Of a stretch of DNA of 64,000 bases, positions 10,565 through 19,786 are shown piece after piece. Location: NCBI GenBank assembly GCA_003290165.1, contig QNQO01002078.1, forward strand, positions 62,001-126,000. The letters are read 5' to 3'. Positions within the stretch are counted from its first letter, which is position 1; each line of letters starts with the position of its first letter. Both the position numbers and the translations under genes were made by a program. Under the pieces are notes generated by a model. That model searched no databases. It saw only the letters and a program-made list of their open reading frames with translations, and was not told where the DNA came from. This DNA comes from Berberis thunbergii (taxonomy: Eukaryota; Streptophyta; Magnoliopsida; Ranunculales; Berberidaceae).

Positions 10565-10752
10565 ACTCCAACTAATACATATAAATATTAATAATAAATA
10601 TTGAAAATTTAGTTCGGGATGGGACGGGATTGAAAATCTTCATCCCATCCCATTCTAGATCGGGACGGGATCAGAATGAAATTATTCAATCCCATTAAGA
10701 CCCTAAAAAATCGGGATGGGATCGGGATCGCGAGATCGAATGCCCACCCCTA
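10565..10752. repeat. GGGACGGGA-rich dispersed element ending TGCCCACCCCTA, copy 2
   Basis: Close match to 7886-8082, including AATAATAAATATTGAAAA at the left and TGCCCACCCCTAATTT at the right, followed directly by block B copy 2. Confidence 0.65.
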
Positions 10753-10754
10753 AT

Positions 10755-11940
10755 TTAAACGACTTGTAACCGCTAACATATTGTGGTTCATTGCAACCCA
10801 TTAACATAATTGTATTTTTTTTTTTGCTCATTTTTTAAATATAAATTTTATAATATGGCGTCCACTTCAAACGTTTTCTCCAAAGTAAACCGGTGAATGG
10901 ATTGCGTGTACATTGGCACTATAGTACCTAATAAATATTTCGACAAAAACATGTATTGTATCTTCTAAAATCACTAAAAAGAAACATGTATTTTTTTGTT
11001 TTTAATAAGCTTGTGTATTCATATTTATAACATAATGTTAGATTTATAAAAATATTGCGCAAATGTAACACCCCTATAAGTTCTAAAATTCATCACATAT
11101 TTATCTCTTCTCACAGTCTCTCCCCTTGAGCTTCCTTGTCACCTATCCGCTTCTCGATAATTGCCTTGAAATCATGCTCTACTTCTAATAACAGAGGCAG
11201 AACACAAATGCTGAAGTTGCTACCCATTTCTCACCAAGTAACATACTTGTAGCCAAATGGAAATGTAAGGCAAGCCAGCTTGACATTCAATTGAGGACAA
11301 CGAGAGGAAAAGGCGCACTCCAAGTTTGAAAAATCTTGAAATGAAAAGGCAAATAAAACACAAACCAATTATCATAAGTAAATTACAATTGATGGAAACG
11401 GTAAGGCCAAAAAGAGAAATTGTTGCCGATAGAACAAGCATCTACAATGTCAGAGGATTCATTGAGCTACTAATACATGAAAAGGATGCCGCAGGAGCAA
11501 CCACTGTGCACTTGGTGTCCTTGAAAGATGATTGACAAATTTCTCACACTAGCATCATCTAAGGTAAAATGTACAAGACTTGCCTTTTGCCAATCCCAAG
11601 GACACAATCTACTATCCATGACCAAACTGTTGTTCCTTGTATTTTTTTCAACATTGCCACTGTTATCGCTTGAACTCCCATGTAATGTATTCCAATTGAT
11701 ATGACAACCAATCAATAAAATCATCGAAAGCTGCCGAGCCAGCTTACTAGCTCTGGGTAATCAAGTCCTCAATTCGCTTCTTGATTGCCCTAAAATCAGG
11801 CTGTAAACAAACATTCTCATTCAGAAATGCATTTAAATACTGAGGACTGAAGATAACTGATTAATATGATTATATCAACCAAATAGGAATTAGGATACTC
11901 AATAAAATATACCTTAAACATCCAGCTTAGCTAGCTGCTC
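10755..11940 (+). repeat. Duplicated block B, copy 2
   Basis: Near-identical to 6668-7885. Unlike copy 1 it continues rightward into more of the cullin-1 fragment, so this copy or its relative is probably closer to the source arrangement. Confidence 0.85.
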
Positions 11941-12311
11941 AACACACTCCATCCCCAACTATTGGTGCCCCAAAACTTTCCGATTCTTCATCATCCGCAC
12001 TGTACAGGTGTCCATGACATATCGTCTGTCCTTATCAACATCTTTAATTACTTTCTTCTTCTCATCGACAGGGATGGGAGTCTGCATTACCCCAAGTGTC
12101 AAACGCCAATACAAGGGAAACATAAAGGATTTTCAAATAAACAAACCTTGATTCTCTTCATTTTATCCGTAAATTTGGATTTGAACTCGAAGTATTTTGT
12201 AGGAGATATGATTTTCCAGTTGAGTTCCTTAATCAGAATCTTGTACTTTGCGCAGGACAGGGAATGAAGCTGTCTAACAACATCATCATCCATCAAATTC
12301 AACTGAGTCAT
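11745..12311 (-). pseudogene. CUL1: Cullin-1 C-terminal fragment, longer copy with introns
   Basis: Minus-strand exon pieces are about 12311-12150 ([39 protein letters not shown]), about 12082-11957 ([27 protein letters not shown]), about 11956-11930 (ECVEQLAK) and about 11805-11750 (LQPDFRAIKKRIEDLIT). These follow the order of the cullin-homology and winged-helix end of plant CUL1, the scaffold of SCF ubiquitin ligases. The presence of introns between them indicates DNA-level duplication, not retroposition. An in-frame stop after LGHQ and a stop in place of the RDYLERDK tail make it non-functional. Nothing of the N-terminal two thirds is present. Confidence 0.85.
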
Positions 12312-13160
12312 GGTTTGCTTTGTCTTTGTCTTTCTTCATATATTCCTGGGTCTCCAAGTTCTCGATTTGCATCATCCCTGAAGGACAAGGCATTGCATGA
12401 TTTACCTACAGAGTCAAACGAATTTGTCACTAATATAAGCAAGCAGCTCGATAACCTGAAAACAGCCTTAAGTGCATTGGCAAGCTAAAATCGGAGCCAA
12501 ACACGGGATTGAAAATGAGAATACAAGTCGATGTCTACAATGAAAATTGAACTACCTTCTCAAGTGATGGTTTCATCACTTAACTTCTCACTCCCACCCT
12601 TTCAAGAATACTATCCAAATGACCCTTGTGGAAAAGGTTAAGGTTGTAGAAGGACCAAGTTAAGTACGCCATACTTTTCATGAGGACAGCAAGAAAATAT
12701 ATTTATCTTGCCAACTATCCTGCAGACCAACCACATCTCTTTTCTCTGTCTACAAACCAAATATAATCGTAATGAAACTTGATTGTGAGCATATCGAAAT
12801 AATAATTGCTACTGCATATAAAAAGCTCTTATGTATACGAATTGCAGCACAATGCCACTCACACAGGATAGCTACTAAATGAAATCAAAGGACAAAAAAA
12901 ATGAGAAAATTAACCAAATAAACTTTCTCAGCAAACAATGAGTGAATGATATGCTCAATCCAAGATGAACAAGCACTGCGGCAAAACTATTAAACCATGT
13001 GGGATCAGTTCAACAATGAGTTACCACAGGTAAAGTCGTTTTGAGACCAACCATTTAATTAACAAAATAATTAAAATATACATGAATTGGGTGATTGGCT
13101 TTGTTGTATCAATTTGCTTGAAAAACGGAGTTGATGTGTTAACTCAAGAAGAGGGGTATC
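12312..13160. other. No recognised gene; one short open frame
   Basis: A plus-strand frame at 12264-12488 ends LPTESNEFVTNISKQLDNLK followed by TALSALAS and a stop. The composition looks protein-like and could be the 3' exon of a captured gene, but I do not recognise it and its first part overlaps the antisense cullin exon. The remainder (12500-13160) shows no features. Confidence 0.35.
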
Positions 13161-13164
13161 CCCA

Positions 13165-13490
13165 TACATACAGGCAAGTCCACCACACGATATCCCCGAA
13201 TACTAGACATTAAGCATTGCAGCAGATCACCATGCCCTTGTCAACTGCACAGTAAAAAGATAAAGCATGATTAAAGGGATGTTAGTAAATATATTATTGT
13301 AAATTTCTCAAAGAAAGGGGTTTTGGAACTTTACCACATTTTTATTCATGTTGAAGCAGGAGTCTTTCCTCTGATCGTCCTTGTTCTCCTGGTGTCTCTC
13401 TAGTTCTTCATCGCATCCATAAATGGTTAGGTCTTTAAAAGCAGGGAGGTGTTTCTTTCATTGTGGCAATTCACTCTCCAATTCGTGATA
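13165..13490 (-). pseudogene. Degenerate NLR 3'-end remnants
   Basis: Positions 13365-13490 resemble the last LRR of the resistance gene that follows (compare GCTCGTCCTTGTTCTCC near 13619 with GATCGTCCTTGTTCTCC near 13374, both followed by TTCTTCATCGCAT). Positions 13165-13235 resemble a region near 13780-13845 (CAGGCAAGTCCAC, GCATTGCAGCAG versus GCTTTGCAGCAG). The pieces are too diverged to translate. They are consistent with a decayed tandem NLR copy or with internal LRR duplication in the 3' untranslated part of the intact gene. Confidence 0.6.
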
Positions 13491-13559
13491 ACTCTAACTA
13501 ACAAACATTGTCTCTAACCATTGTTACAGATCGGAGCTTAATAACTTGGCTCACAGGTA

Positions 13560-16500
13560 CTAATAGAAGTCAACATCTGGAACATGGGAAATCATGTTGA
13601 AGGAGTACTCTTCTCTTTGCTCGTCCTTGTTCTCCCATCGACGCTTCAGTTCTTCATCGCATTCTTCAATATGTAGTATTTGAAGAGCAGTCAAGTTTTC
13701 CAACCATTGTGGCAACACTTTCCAATTCTTGGGAGCGCTAATAGACAATTCTCGAAGTGAAGTTGAAGTACTTATCCAATCAGGCAAGTCCACATCATTT
13801 TTTGAAAAAGGCGCGAATTCTAACACTTGAAGCTTTGCAGCAGTGTGCTTTAACCCCTCAGGAAAACATGTTACCTTGGGCAAGTCAAACAATTCAAGTA
13901 ATTCAAGGGAAACTAGTTGCTCAAAATCCTGCGTGGAGAATTCCAACTGCGGACAACACCAGATGCTCATAGAAACGAGAGAAGTCTTGTCAAGCTCAGG
14001 CAAATGCTTCAAAGCATTGCATTCATGAATATCAAGGGTTCTGAGAGAGGTGAGGTTTCTGAGTCCCCCTTCTCCCTCTGCCAGTGAAACCAAGTTTCTA
14101 CACCTTGCAATAGTCAACTCTGTGAGTGTCGTAAGACTTTTCAGTTGTACAGGGAGAGTTTTCAGGTTGTAGCATTTTGAGATCGTCAACTTCTGGATAG
14201 CAGTAAGGTTTCGTAGCGCCCCTGGGGGAAGATTCTCCATCTCAGCATACCTATCAATTACAATGGAAGGAAGGTAATGGAGGTCGTGCAATGAACCCAG
14301 AACCATTCCATTGCTTGATCCTTTTATAAAAACATGTTCGACCGGGGATCCTGACAATGGAACTTCTCCTTCCAGTTTTGGGCATCGATAGACGTGCACT
14401 TTTTTTAGGCGAGGGAATACTGGGGCTATTGCTGCTTGAGAAGACGATGACAATGACGACTGCAGCAAAGATGAAGATGACCATACCTCCAAATCACGCA
14501 TATTCCCTAACGTGAGTTCTTCTAACGACCGGAATGTTCTTGCATCATCATCATCATCCATGACAATGAATTTCAATGAACGCATGTCTCTCAAATCCAA
14601 AACTTTGAGAGACCCAAGTTTCCCAAGAGGTGAGAGACGTTCACATCTTCTACAAGACCAGAGAGAGAGCTTCACCAAATTCGGGACACACGAAGGTGTC
14701 AACCAACTTGGAGAGTTTGGTCCTTGATGCCTTGTGACTAACAGTTCCCTTAAATTTGCGTGAGGTTGGAGGCCATCAATTACCTCCTGATGTTGCTGTG
14801 GAGAGTCCTCATCCTTATCCCATAACCAATGTAAACGCAACGAACGAATGTTTTTCTTTTCCACCAAATTTGCAGCTTTTGCTTCAGTCGAACTTATCAC
14901 ATGCTGGAGCCCTCTTATTTCCAATTCTGCTCCAATGTTCAGCTTCTGCAACTCACTCATACCACATCCACTCTTTGAGCTCACAATAAAACAATTTAAA
15001 GCCCGGAGGCTGCTTAATTGCCCAAATCCAACCGGCATGCTTTTTAACCGAACACACCCTTTATAATCTAGGTGTCTCAGGCTGCTCATTCTTGTCATAT
15101 CATTCGGCAAAGCCTCAAGTTCATCACACTCTTGAAGTTTCAATGTTTGCAAATTTCTTAGCAAACAAATAGATTTAGGCAGGAATCTAATGGGATTATC
15201 AGAAAGGTTGAGATATCTCAGGTGTATCATTTCATCAATACAATCAGGTACCACGTGAATGCGTGAATCATTCAAATCCAATGCCCGTAACCGACGAAAA
15301 TGTGGGAAGAGGAATTCAGACTCTTCAGCCGAAGAGTTTTCTGACCAGGTGATGAGAGAACGTAAGCATGGTGAGGCTCTTTGTATCGGCTCAAGAATAG
15401 GTGGTGATGGTGATACTTCCCAATCATGCAGTAAGGAAACATGGCGAGTTGTTTTACAGATTTTTCTTGACCTTTCCTCACCTCCAACAAAATACTCATC
15501 CCCTGCTATATAATTTGCGAGATCATGCACAAGATCGTGCATCTTGAAACTTATTATGTCACCATACTTGTTCTTCCTTGCATCTTGAAAGAATGACCGC
15601 CATAATAGCGCATTGAAAATCTCATTCCCAACATCCTCCAATTCTTTTCCTGCTTCTGGTTGCACCAAACTATTTGCCATCCAGTGTAGGATCAAATCAT
15701 CTTTATCAATCTCATAGTCTTGGGGAAAGATTGAGCAGTAAACAAAGCACTGTTTTAAAAATGGGGGCAAATGGTAATAGCTCAACATCAACCCCGGTAA
15801 AATGTTATTCTCACCATTTGGACGGAGCTCCCAAATTGCACTGTCTTTGATAGATAACCATTCATTTTCCTCGTTTTTATGGCGTAGCAAACTTCCTAAA
15901 ACCTTCACCGCCAACGGTAGGCCACCACATTTATCCACGATCGCCTTGCCAATCGTCTTCAAGGATGACCTCTTTTTATTTCCCAAGCCAAAGGCATATT
16001 TCTTAAATAACTTCCAACAATGTGCTTCTGATAAAACTTGCATGCAGAGTGGAGGAACTGTGCTGGTGATGTTTGCCACTGTTTGCAGCCGTGTAGTCAC
16101 GATAATAGAGCTACCTTCTCCAACCCCAGATCTAAAAAATGCCTTGAATTTGTTCCATTTTTCTTGATTTTCCTCCCATACATCGTCTAGCACAAGTAAA
16201 AATCTCGTACTGCTCAACTTCTTAAGTTTATCTTCTAATGTCTCAGAAGAATCAGAGGAGGCTGATTTCCTGGAGGCACCTGCGATTTGTTCTTCTAATT
16301 TCTTGAAATCAGAGGAGGCTACAATTTCTTTGATAATACGTTCAGCGTCAAAAACATCTGAGACACAAACCCAAAATCTGGAGGCGAAGTGCTTCGTTAC
16401 CCGGTCATCATTGTACGCCATTTGTACCAAAGTTGTCTTGCCAATTCCACCAATACCGACTATGGAACAGATTGAGATATCTTTGATGGCACTGCAGCTC

Positions 16501-17102
16501 AATGACCTCCCAGTCGAAGCACTTGGGTGTCTGACGGAAGAACGATTCAAACTCTTGTAATCATCTCTCAACAATAGCTTGAGCAATTCCTCTTTGTCTT
16601 CGTCTCTCCCATAAGGATGTGGTTCCATTGCTATAGGAGAAGTAGGTTCACGACCCGGACAGATTTCTTCCATTCTCTTCTCAACATTTCCCTTTTGCAA
16701 ATAGAGCTCCCGAATTGTTTTAGCAATCTTCCGAAACATCTTAGCGAGCTTTTTAATGTCTTCCTGAATGTTTTGGCGGAAGATCATTATTTCTTCGGGA
16801 GAGCCCATTTCCTCGGAAGCTAATTGTAGAGTTCTAACTTGTAACTCATCAAGAACATCATCAGCCTCATAGGCTGCTGCATTCAGTTTCTTTAGCCAAA
16901 ACCGAACAGCATCTTCCCCATCAATGAACTGCTTCTGCTCTGCATCAACGTGTACACCTTTGATTATGCAGAAATCCATGAAAACATCGTCCAACTCTTC
17001 CTCCACGCCCCAAAAAGGACCAAGATGATCCTCTTTGATTATACCATTGAGCCTTTCAAACACAACTGGAAAGAATGAACATACCACTTGACCTGCTGCC
17101 AT
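13560..17102 (-). CDS. CC-NBS-LRR (CNL) disease resistance protein, 1180 aa
   Basis: A single uninterrupted exon. An intracellular immune receptor of the RGA/Rx-N class that senses pathogen effectors and triggers defence. Landmarks by residue from the chosen Met: Rx N-terminal coiled coil with ADDVLDEL (about 80-87), P-loop GIGGIGKTT (216-224), RNBS-A FWVCVSDVF (243-251), kinase-2 FLLVLDDVW (301-309), RNBS-B GSSIIVTTR (330-338), GLPLAVK (394-400), RNBS-D CFVYCSIFP (452-460), MHD motif (521-523), then about 600 residues of leucine-rich repeats. All catalytic nucleotide-binding motifs are intact and length is normal for the class. An in-frame ATG 50 codons upstream (17252) exists, but the extra residues come from a (TTCTC)n repeat and a hydrophobic stretch not seen in this family, so MAAGQ at 17102 is preferred. 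Which pathogen it recognises cannot be inferred. Confidence 0.93.
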   Translation of the reverse strand: MAAGQVVCSFFPVVFERLNGIIKEDHLGPFWGVEEELDDVFMDFCIIKGVHVDAEQKQFIDGEDAVRFWLKKLNAAAYEADDVLDELQVRTLQLASEEMGSPEEIMIFRQNIQEDIKKLAKMFRKIAKTIRELYLQKGNVEKRMEEICPGREPTSPIAMEPHPYGRDEDKEELLKLLLRDDYKSLNRSSVRHPSASTGRSLSCSAIKDISICSIVGIGGIGKTTLVQMAYNDDRVTKHFASRFWVCVSDVFDAERIIKEIVASSDFKKLEEQIAGASRKSASSDSSETLEDKLKKLSSTRFLLVLDDVWEENQEKWNKFKAFFRSGVGEGSSIIVTTRLQTVANITSTVPPLCMQVLSEAHCWKLFKKYAFGLGNKKRSSLKTIGKAIVDKCGGLPLAVKVLGSLLRHKNEENEWLSIKDSAIWELRPNGENNILPGLMLSYYHLPPFLKQCFVYCSIFPQDYEIDKDDLILHWMANSLVQPEAGKELEDVGNEIFNALLWRSFFQDARKNKYGDIISFKMHDLVHDLANYIAGDEYFVGGEERSRKICKTTRHVSLLHDWEVSPSPPILEPIQRASPCLRSLITWSENSSAEESEFLFPHFRRLRALDLNDSRIHVVPDCIDEMIHLRYLNLSDNPIRFLPKSICLLRNLQTLKLQECDELEALPNDMTRMSSLRHLDYKGCVRLKSMPVGFGQLSSLRALNCFIVSSKSGCGMSELQKLNIGAELEIRGLQHVISSTEAKAANLVEKKNIRSLRLHWLWDKDEDSPQQHQEVIDGLQPHANLRELLVTRHQGPNSPSWLTPSCVPNLVKLSLWSCRRCERLSPLGKLGSLKVLDLRDMRSLKFIVMDDDDDARTFRSLEELTLGNMRDLEVWSSSSLLQSSLSSSSQAAIAPVFPRLKKVHVYRCPKLEGEVPLSGSPVEHVFIKGSSNGMVLGSLHDLHYLPSIVIDRYAEMENLPPGALRNLTAIQKLTISKCYNLKTLPVQLKSLTTLTELTIARCRNLVSLAEGEGGLRNLTSLRTLDIHECNALKHLPELDKTSLVSMSIWCCPQLEFSTQDFEQLVSLELLELFDLPKVTCFPEGLKHTAAKLQVLEFAPFSKNDVDLPDWISTSTSLRELSISAPKNWKVLPQWLENLTALQILHIEECDEELKRRWENKDEQREEYSFNMISHVPDVDFY

Positions 17103-17139
17103 CTCTTCTCTTCTCTTCTCTTCTCTTCTCTTCTTCTTG
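17101..17139. repeat. (TTCTC)n microsatellite in the NLR 5' leader
   Basis: Pentanucleotide TTCTC repeated about six times followed by TTCTTCTTGC, directly against the NLR start codon. Read on the minus strand it is a purine-rich GAGAA tract in the 5' untranslated region. Confidence 0.85.
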
Positions 17140-17229
17140 CAAGTAGTAGTAGAATTGTTACAGAAAGAAGGAGCTAGAATTACACACACAACAAATGTTA
17201 CAAGAGGAATTGGATGTAAGCAAGGACTG

Positions 17230-17330
17230 GTAGTAGATAGATAACACACCACTCTTTTGATAGTGCTCTCTCAATTATTTCTGTTGTATGATGGTGCCTG
17301 GTGGTGTAGTAGATAGATAACACACCACTC
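17230..17330. repeat. 25-bp direct repeat in the NLR upstream region
   Basis: A 25-base phrase containing GTAGATAGATAACACACCAC occurs identically at 17230-17254 and 17306-17330. The second copy lies next to the first foldback MITE of the cluster. Confidence 0.85.
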
Positions 17331-17333
17331 AAT

Positions 17334-17504
17334 GGAAAATTCTAGGGGTCGAGGGAGGTAACGAAGGAGGGAGCGAGGGTGGAAGCCGTTCATCTGCCTC
17401 GAGATGAGTATCATCACACATCTCAAATTTAATATACTTATTTCGAGGCGGATGGATGGTTATCACCCATCCCTCGCTCCCTCCCTCGCTCTGTAGCAAA
17501 GCTC
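17334..17504. mobile_element. Mutator-type foldback MITE, copy c
   Basis: Left arm TTCTAGGGGTCGAGGGAGG, right arm CCCTCCCTCGCTCTGTAGC, with an inner stem TGCCTCGAGATGAGT against TTATTTCGAGGC. Terminal pattern equals the family consensus GAGCnnTTCTAnnnGTCGAGG. No perfect 9-bp duplication is visible at its edges. Confidence 0.75.
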
Positions 17505-17517
17505 CTTAATTATTTCT

Positions 17518-17707
17518 AGGGGAATTCTAAAGGTAGAGGAAATGAGCGAGGAAACCAGCGAGGGGAGTGAGGTGGAGGGAGGAGAACCATTCACTCCCCT
17601 TGAGATGCGTGCAAGAAAATTTAACACACACATCTCGAAGGGTGTGAATGGTTCCCCTCCCTCCACCTCACTCCCCTCGCTGGTTTCCTCGCCATGTAGC
17701 TAGATAA
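17518..17707. mobile_element. Mutator-type foldback MITE, copy d
   Basis: Long near-perfect palindrome: AAACCAGCGAGGGGAGTGAG pairs with CTCACTCCCCTCGCTGGTTT, and GAGATGCGTGCAAG with the loop side ACACACACATCTCG. Lies 13 bp from copy c. No clear 9-bp duplication. Confidence 0.8.
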
Positions 17708-17713
17708 CACCCC

Positions 17714-18055
17714 AACTTGTATTATTTTTTATTTCCATGAGAACCAATAAAAATAGGCCAACGTTTTATTTTCCACGAGAGTCGATAAAAGTAGGCCAAA
17801 TTGTACTCCACAAGAGTCAATAAAAGTGGGCCAATTTTTATTTCAACGAGAGCGAATAAAAGTATTTCAACTTGTATTACTTTTTTATTTCCCACAAGAG
17901 CCGATAAGTGTTGACCGACTTGTATCATCTTTTTTATTTTTCACAAGAGCGAATAAGTGCAGGCCGACTTGTATTATTTTTTTTTATTTCTTACGAGAAC
18001 CAATAGACTTGTATTATTTTTTTATTTCTTACGAGAACCAATAAATGTTGGCAGA
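17714..18055. repeat. Minisatellite of about eight units, 35-50 bp each
   Basis: The unit is approximately ACTTGTATTATTTTTTATTT then CCACGAGAGCCAATAAAAGT then AGGCCA. Successive copies vary in poly-T length and in the AGGCC part. A single inverted unit lies at 19320-19362. No coding capacity. It sits about 0.6-0.9 kb upstream of the NLR start. Confidence 0.8.
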
Positions 18056-18436
18056 ATATCCTATAAAATTATTGACAAGAGTTGCAAAGTCATTGCATCT
18101 CACAAGAAGACTCGGCATCTCATGAGAAATGTCTGCATCTTCTCGTTGTTGTTGTTGATAAACGTGATATTGTTTCATGACTTTAATTCGTCATGAAGAG
18201 CATTTATGTTAACATTATTTTTTGGGTGTCAACTAAAATTATATACAAACTAATAGAGGCAAATGAAGAATTATATAAAAACATGGAACTGAGTTCTATA
18301 GTTAAATCCGCCACAAAGATAACTATAATGCATACTAAGTTCAATCTACCATAAAGACAACCATTATGCATATTAAATTTAACCTGCCACAAACACAACC
18401 ATGGACCTGACATGCAAAACCTTCATATTTTCAAAA
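18056..18436. other. Non-coding intergenic sequence
   Basis: No gene. A loosely repeated phrase (CATAAAGACAACCATTATGC and CACAAAGATAACTATAATGC) occurs at 18309-18400. Confidence 0.4.
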
Positions 18437-18636
18437 GCGAAATTCTAAATGTCGAGGAAGTGGGCGAGGAAAACAGTGAGGTGAGGGCGGTGGAGGGGGT
18501 GTGACCGTCTATCCCTCTCGGGATGTGTGCCCTCATTTTTCAAGCGCGTGTTCCGAGGGGATGGACGGTCACACCCCCTCCACCGCCCTCACCTTCCTGT
18601 TTTCCTCGCCTACTCCCTCGACAGCTAGCATTGCTC
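18437..18636. mobile_element. Mutator-type foldback MITE, copy e (200 bp, perfect 9-bp TSD)
   Basis: Left terminus GCGAAATTCTAAATGTCGAG, right terminus CCCTCGACAGCTAGCATTGC plus TC. Stems AGGGCGGTGGAGGGGGTGTG and CACACCCCCTCCACCGCCCT are exact complements. Flanked by TTTTCAAAA at 18428-18436 and 18637-18645, a perfect 9-bp duplication. Confidence 0.92.
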
Positions 18637-19001
18637 TTTTCAAAAACCTACACATATATAGGACTTCTATATTTTCAAAATAGCCACCCATATAAGAAAG
18701 ACATAATATTTTCAAAAACCTACAAATGTTCAAAACATGTTGATGTTTTCAAAAAATAACTTAAACAATTTTGTGATTTTAGTAAAATATGTGCAAAGCA
18801 AGTCCAAATTAAGTTGATTTTTTAAAATTAGATGAAATTTATTAGTCAATATAATTAAACATACAGTTGTAGTGTTAGACTAAAATAAATAAATCAATAG
18901 AGACAAAATAGAAATAGCTATAATGAATGCCAAATAAGAAATAACCGTAACATTTCAACACAAAAAGTGAAGGTCCATTATTTCCACACAGCTTGTATAG
19001 T
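18637..19001. other. Non-coding intergenic sequence
   Basis: AT-rich, with short repeated phrases such as TATATTTTCAAAA and ACATAATATTTTCAAAAACC near 18668-18745. No gene seen. Confidence 0.4.
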
Positions 19002-19124
19002 ACAAGTTCTAGGGGTCGAGGGAAAGGGAGCGAAGGATGGATGTAACCACCCATCTTCCTCGAAATAAGCGCATCGCGAAGAGGATAGGTGGTTACACCA
19101 TTTCCCTCGCTCCGTAGCAAAACT
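19002..19124. mobile_element. Mutator-type foldback MITE, copy f (123 bp, shortest)
   Basis: AGTTCTAGGGGTCGAGGGAA at the left against TTCCCTCGCTCCGTAGCAAA plus ACT at the right, with ATGTAACCACCCATCTTCCT against AGGATAGGTGGTTACACCAT inside. No clear target duplication. Confidence 0.75.
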
Positions 19125-19786
19125 CGTGTTGGTTAATACGAGTTTCTTCTCTTTTAGGAAAATGCAGGAGATCTTTACATGGACAGGACAGGGGAGCAGG
19201 GGACCCCCTATGCTTTATTTCCACGCAACTTTTTATAGTATAGCACAAATAATTGAGAGCTAGCTATCATGACTGGCAAGAAATGCATCAAGCTGTAAAT
19301 GCACCAACGGAAAATAATGCAAGTTGGCCTACTTTTATTGATTCTCGTGAAAAATAATACAAAGCTGGGCTAGTAGCATTGATTCTTCAATCTTGCTTTC
19401 ATTTTCCGTATATTACTGGCAATCAAACCAACTGAAAACATAACCTTGGGCAACTGTCAAAATTACATAGTTTTAATTTCGTTTCAATAAAAATAAATAA
19501 ATAAAATTCAAGGCTAGACAAGCTCAATCATTTCCTTCTTACAACATTGCCCTCTTGCAGCACCCACCATATCTGACAGAAAATGATATATTAGAATTCA
19601 CGCATCCACGAGTAACTTATTATAACAAGTACACAGTGCACATAATAGATTGATTGGAATTTATTTTCTTCATGCTCACAATTGACACAAATAATAATGG
19701 AAGTATCAAAACATGACTCAGACTAATAAGTTCTAAGTTGCTTGCATACTTGCTTCAGTAGATGTACAACAGTTTGCCAAGTCGAT
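19125..19786. other. 3' flank of the receptor kinase; one inverted minisatellite unit
   Basis: Positions 19320-19362 (AAGTTGGCCTACTTTTATTG, ATTCTCGTGAAAAATAATAC) are a reverse-complement unit of the 17714-18055 minisatellite. Otherwise featureless. It probably contains the 3' untranslated region of the minus-strand kinase. Confidence 0.5.

Noticed and set aside
16430..16465. miR482/2118 target site at the CNL P-loop
   Set aside because: The P-loop codons (GGTATTGGTGGAATTGGCAA) differ from the usual target at about six positions as I recall it, so no claim is made.
17103..17252. N-terminal 50-residue extension of the CNL protein, giving a signal-like start
   Set aside because: It is encoded by a TTCTC microsatellite and a chance hydrophobic run. 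The Rx-N domain begins at the internal MAAGQ.
17267..17517. TCAATTATTTCT / TTAATTATTTCT as a target duplication of foldback copies c and d together
   Set aside because: The left occurrence (about 17273) is some 50 bp from the element edge, so it does not flank it directly.
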